Assembly: GCA_037447655.1 (NCBI GenBank)
Contig: JBBHKE010002710.1
Span: 1-27,675, forward strand
Reading direction: 5' to 3'
DNA: 27,675 nucleotides
Source: Zygnema cylindricum
Taxonomy: Eukaryota; Streptophyta; Zygnematophyceae; Zygnematales; Zygnemataceae
Both the position numbers and the translations under genes were made by a program. A model generated the notes under the pieces. It saw only the letters and a list, made by a program, of their open reading frames with translations, ran no database searches and was not told the DNA's origin. Positions 26,101 to 27,675 of the stretch are shown in pieces; the stretch's first letter is position 1; the number at the start of each line of letters is the position of its first letter.

Positions 26101-27012
26101 CCATGAAACCAATCAATTTAAATCAAAATCCTATAGAGATTGGAAATACAACATTCCATGTTACAATGGAACAATGTAGCACAATCACTCAATTTAGCGT
26201 CATATCATGTTATCATACAAAGCATCACATTAATCTTTACAAAGCTAGGACCAGGTTACCATTACCCAACTATTGATGCAAACAGATGTCTCGAGTTCTT
26301 GAATTAGCATTGTCCCTTGAACACCTTGAATCACAAATGATGTGGCTGACATATGAGCCAAAGTGGAAAAAAATGCCCAATCCACAGTCTTCCTAGTGGA
26401 GAATCTCCACATGGTGAGGATGGGTTACATATATTAACCAATGTGAACCGTATGGTGAAAAGGAGGATCATACAGAGAGCGTTCGTCCATGCCTGCCTGT
26501 TGCAAAGCTCTGAATGCGCCCCCCAGGAATTGATCCTGACAAGCTGCTTCGACAGTCATCTGTTGCCATCCCCCATGATTTGTTATGCCTAAGGTTATGA
26601 TAACTAGAAGAATATGATTATGACGTCACTGAATCTGAAATTTCACATCTACCTCAGGAATCTCAAATTTACAAATTCCTGTGAATGTTGAAGCTGTAAT
26701 TGCTTCCACCTTAAGTTGAAAAAATACCATATTCTTCAATTGTTGCTGAAAAATCAGTCACAGCTTCAATTTTTAGCTGCATTTTAAATGAGACGCCTTG
26801 TACATTTTCAAATTGCATCTGAAGTTCACGATTGATCCCCTTGAGAAAGGATAGAGGACGACCAGCAGCCGTAATGGAACAGAAAACACAGAAGTGCCAG
26901 GTGGCATCTCCTTCACGGCAACCACACGCCGTCCCTCCATGCGGACGTGCGACATGCTTGCTCCATGGCTGGCTGCCCATTGCAAGAGCTCCTCCACTGG
27001 AGGTGAGGCCAT
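23128..27012 (-). CDS. SET-domain lysine methyltransferase of Rubisco-LSMT/SETD type, 8 exons, 447 aa
   Basis: Predicted protein-lysine methyltransferase of non-histone targets. Minus-strand exons: 27012-26804, 25378-25274, 24912-24758, 24650-24497, 24370-24271, 24074-23781, 23666-23454, 23241-23128 (1,344 nt, phases close). Landmarks: LLQWAASHG near the start, GTSVFSVP (about 49-56), SSFWAPYLSSLP (84-95), a MLRGTRVA segment, LVPLLDMMDHS (194-204), NNYGQKPNEELLVGYGF (236-252) with catalytic-type Y238, NPAERF, and FRIGQK (405-410). NHS is changed to DHS, but the NYG box is intact. There is no transit peptide, so a cytosolic or nuclear site is likely; length fits the family. The 1.4-kb first intron (donor AT|GTACAA), the exon 3 acceptor and the GTTCGT donor of exon 4 are the least certain junctions. 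Confidence 0.75.
24972..25073. mobile_element. ~100-bp inverted-repeat element in an intron of the upstream SET gene
   Basis: The left arm AACAATTGAAAACGCTATAT and the right arm, reverse-complemented, AACAATTGGAAACGTTATAT pair over about 30 bp, continuing to GTAGCTACCCC/GTGGTTACCAC. It could form a long hairpin. Related half-copies are seen at about 5091-5115 (GAAAACGCTATCTGTGGTTA) and 27076-27170 (ending ATAGCGTTTCCAATTATT). It lies between exons 2 and 3 of the gene and does not disturb the splice sites. Confidence 0.6.
25379..26803. other. Long first intron of the upstream SET gene
   Basis: A 1,425-nt AT-rich interval between the N-terminal exon and the next exon. No family-like exon, transposon end or RNA gene could be recognised in it, though AAACCCTAAT-like telo-box sequence occurs near 25718-25728. 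A short exon cannot be excluded; the adopted junction gives the spacing expected for the family without one. Confidence 0.4.
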
Positions 27013-27069
27013 GATGGCAGATCAGCTGTTAGCATACCGTATGCCATGGCTGAAAAACAAATGTGTGAA

Positions 27070-27182
27070 AACGATAAGAAACGCAATACGTGGTAACCGC
27101 GTACTATACGCGTACTATACCATATACTACGAGTACCGTGTAGGAAAACAGCATATAGCGTTTCCAATTATTCAGACACTTG
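27070..27182. mobile_element. Diverged relative of the intronic inverted-repeat element
   Basis: GAAACGCAATACGTGGTAAC on the left and ATATAGCGTTTCCAATTATT on the right are a weaker pair of the same arms seen at 24972-25073. The centre has extra GTACTATAC-type palindromes. It lies 60-170 bp upstream of the SET gene start codon at 27012, in its presumed promoter. Confidence 0.4.
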
Positions 27183-27305
27183 ATCTGAAATTCTGAATAC
27201 AATAGTGTTGAAAGGACCTCAAGTGGAATCCTACTATTGACTTCTGTGACCGAAACGGTATGCCACAGTAAATTATTACTTGGAAGGTACAGTACTGTAC
27301 TGTAC

Positions 27306-27675
27306 AGTAGTGTTGGGTATCGAGGACCCATTGCCGATATTCGATATATATCGAATTTCATGTACCCGATATTCGATATATCGCTTCGATATATCGAATT
27401 TCAAATCATCGCGATATATCGCTGATATATCGCCGATATATCGTATCGACGATATATCGAAAATGAAAATTTTAGGGGGGGGCAACAATGCCCGTACGAT
27501 TTTTCGTACGATTATCCGTACTCTTTTAGTACGGTTTTCCGTACTCTAACTGTACGGATATGCAATTTTTGCGATATATATCGCGATAATTTATGTTGGT
27601 CCCGGTACGATATATCGAGGAATCTGCTCGATCGATATTCGATATATCGAATATCGAAATTATCGCGATATGAAA
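27306..27675. mobile_element. Left part of a probable hAT-like element, cut by the window end
   Basis: TAGTGTTGGGTATCGAGGAC at 27306 resembles the TAGTG/CAGTG-TTGGG type of hAT terminus. It is followed by many palindromes of the type TCGATATATCGA and CGATATATCG (27338-27450, 27570-27675). Between them lies a second motif group (GTACGATT, CCGTAC, AGTACGG) at 27493-27558. Dense subterminal palindromes are typical transposase-binding regions. The other end and any 8-bp target duplication lie outside the window, so the class is a guess. Confidence 0.4.

Overview
The window looks like nuclear DNA of a streptophyte, probably a land plant. Four intron-containing protein genes can be rebuilt from it: a Rab2/RABB1 small GTPase, a SKP1 protein, and two SET-domain proteins of the Rubisco-LSMT/SETD type. 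The Rab2 C-terminal region (VFDVSNETYGIKVGYG) and the SKP1 tail (RRENQWAFE) are plant-like. All introns used below are GT-AG. Intergenic DNA is AT-rich and full of small DNA transposons. The species cannot be fixed from the sequence.

Layout. At 29-227 there is a small TA-flanked inverted-repeat element, followed by about 2.7 kb with no recognisable gene. Rab2 lies on the minus strand (2992-6059, six exons, 214 aa). About 7.9 kb between Rab2 and SKP1 is transposon and low-complexity DNA: two small elements at 6480-6867, a lone open frame at 7331-7714, a (CCCT)n tract with CT/GA-rich flanks at 9.7-10.3 kb, and a three-level nest of transposons at 11302-13894. SKP1 is on the plus strand (13996-15266, two exons, 159 aa) and starts only 99 bp after the nest. 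It is convergent with SET gene 1 on the minus strand (17158-22927, 12 exons, 597 aa). SET gene 2 lies head to tail upstream of it on the same strand (23128-27012, 8 exons, 447 aa). The window ends in the first part of a probable hAT-like element rich in TCGATATATCGA-type palindromes.

The genes do not form one pathway. Rab2 acts in ER-Golgi and endomembrane traffic. SKP1 is the adaptor of SCF ubiquitin ligases. The two SET proteins would be lysine methyltransferases of non-histone targets. The main gene-level observation is that SET gene 2 keeps most of the catalytic signature, while its neighbour SET gene 1 keeps the fold and the C-terminal region but appears to have lost both the NHS-type motif and the catalytic NYG/SYG tyrosine. 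It is therefore a candidate pseudoenzyme.

The main mobile-DNA observation is a 2,368-bp element with a perfect 9-bp target duplication (Mutator-like). It sits inside a TA-flanked miniature element, carries about four copies of a 254-309-bp tandem repeat with a tRNA T-arm/B-box motif and a T5 run, and is itself invaded by a further 617-bp TA-flanked element. All gene models were built by eye from reading frames, splice signals and family resemblance. Exon sums and phases were checked to close, but no RNA data were available.
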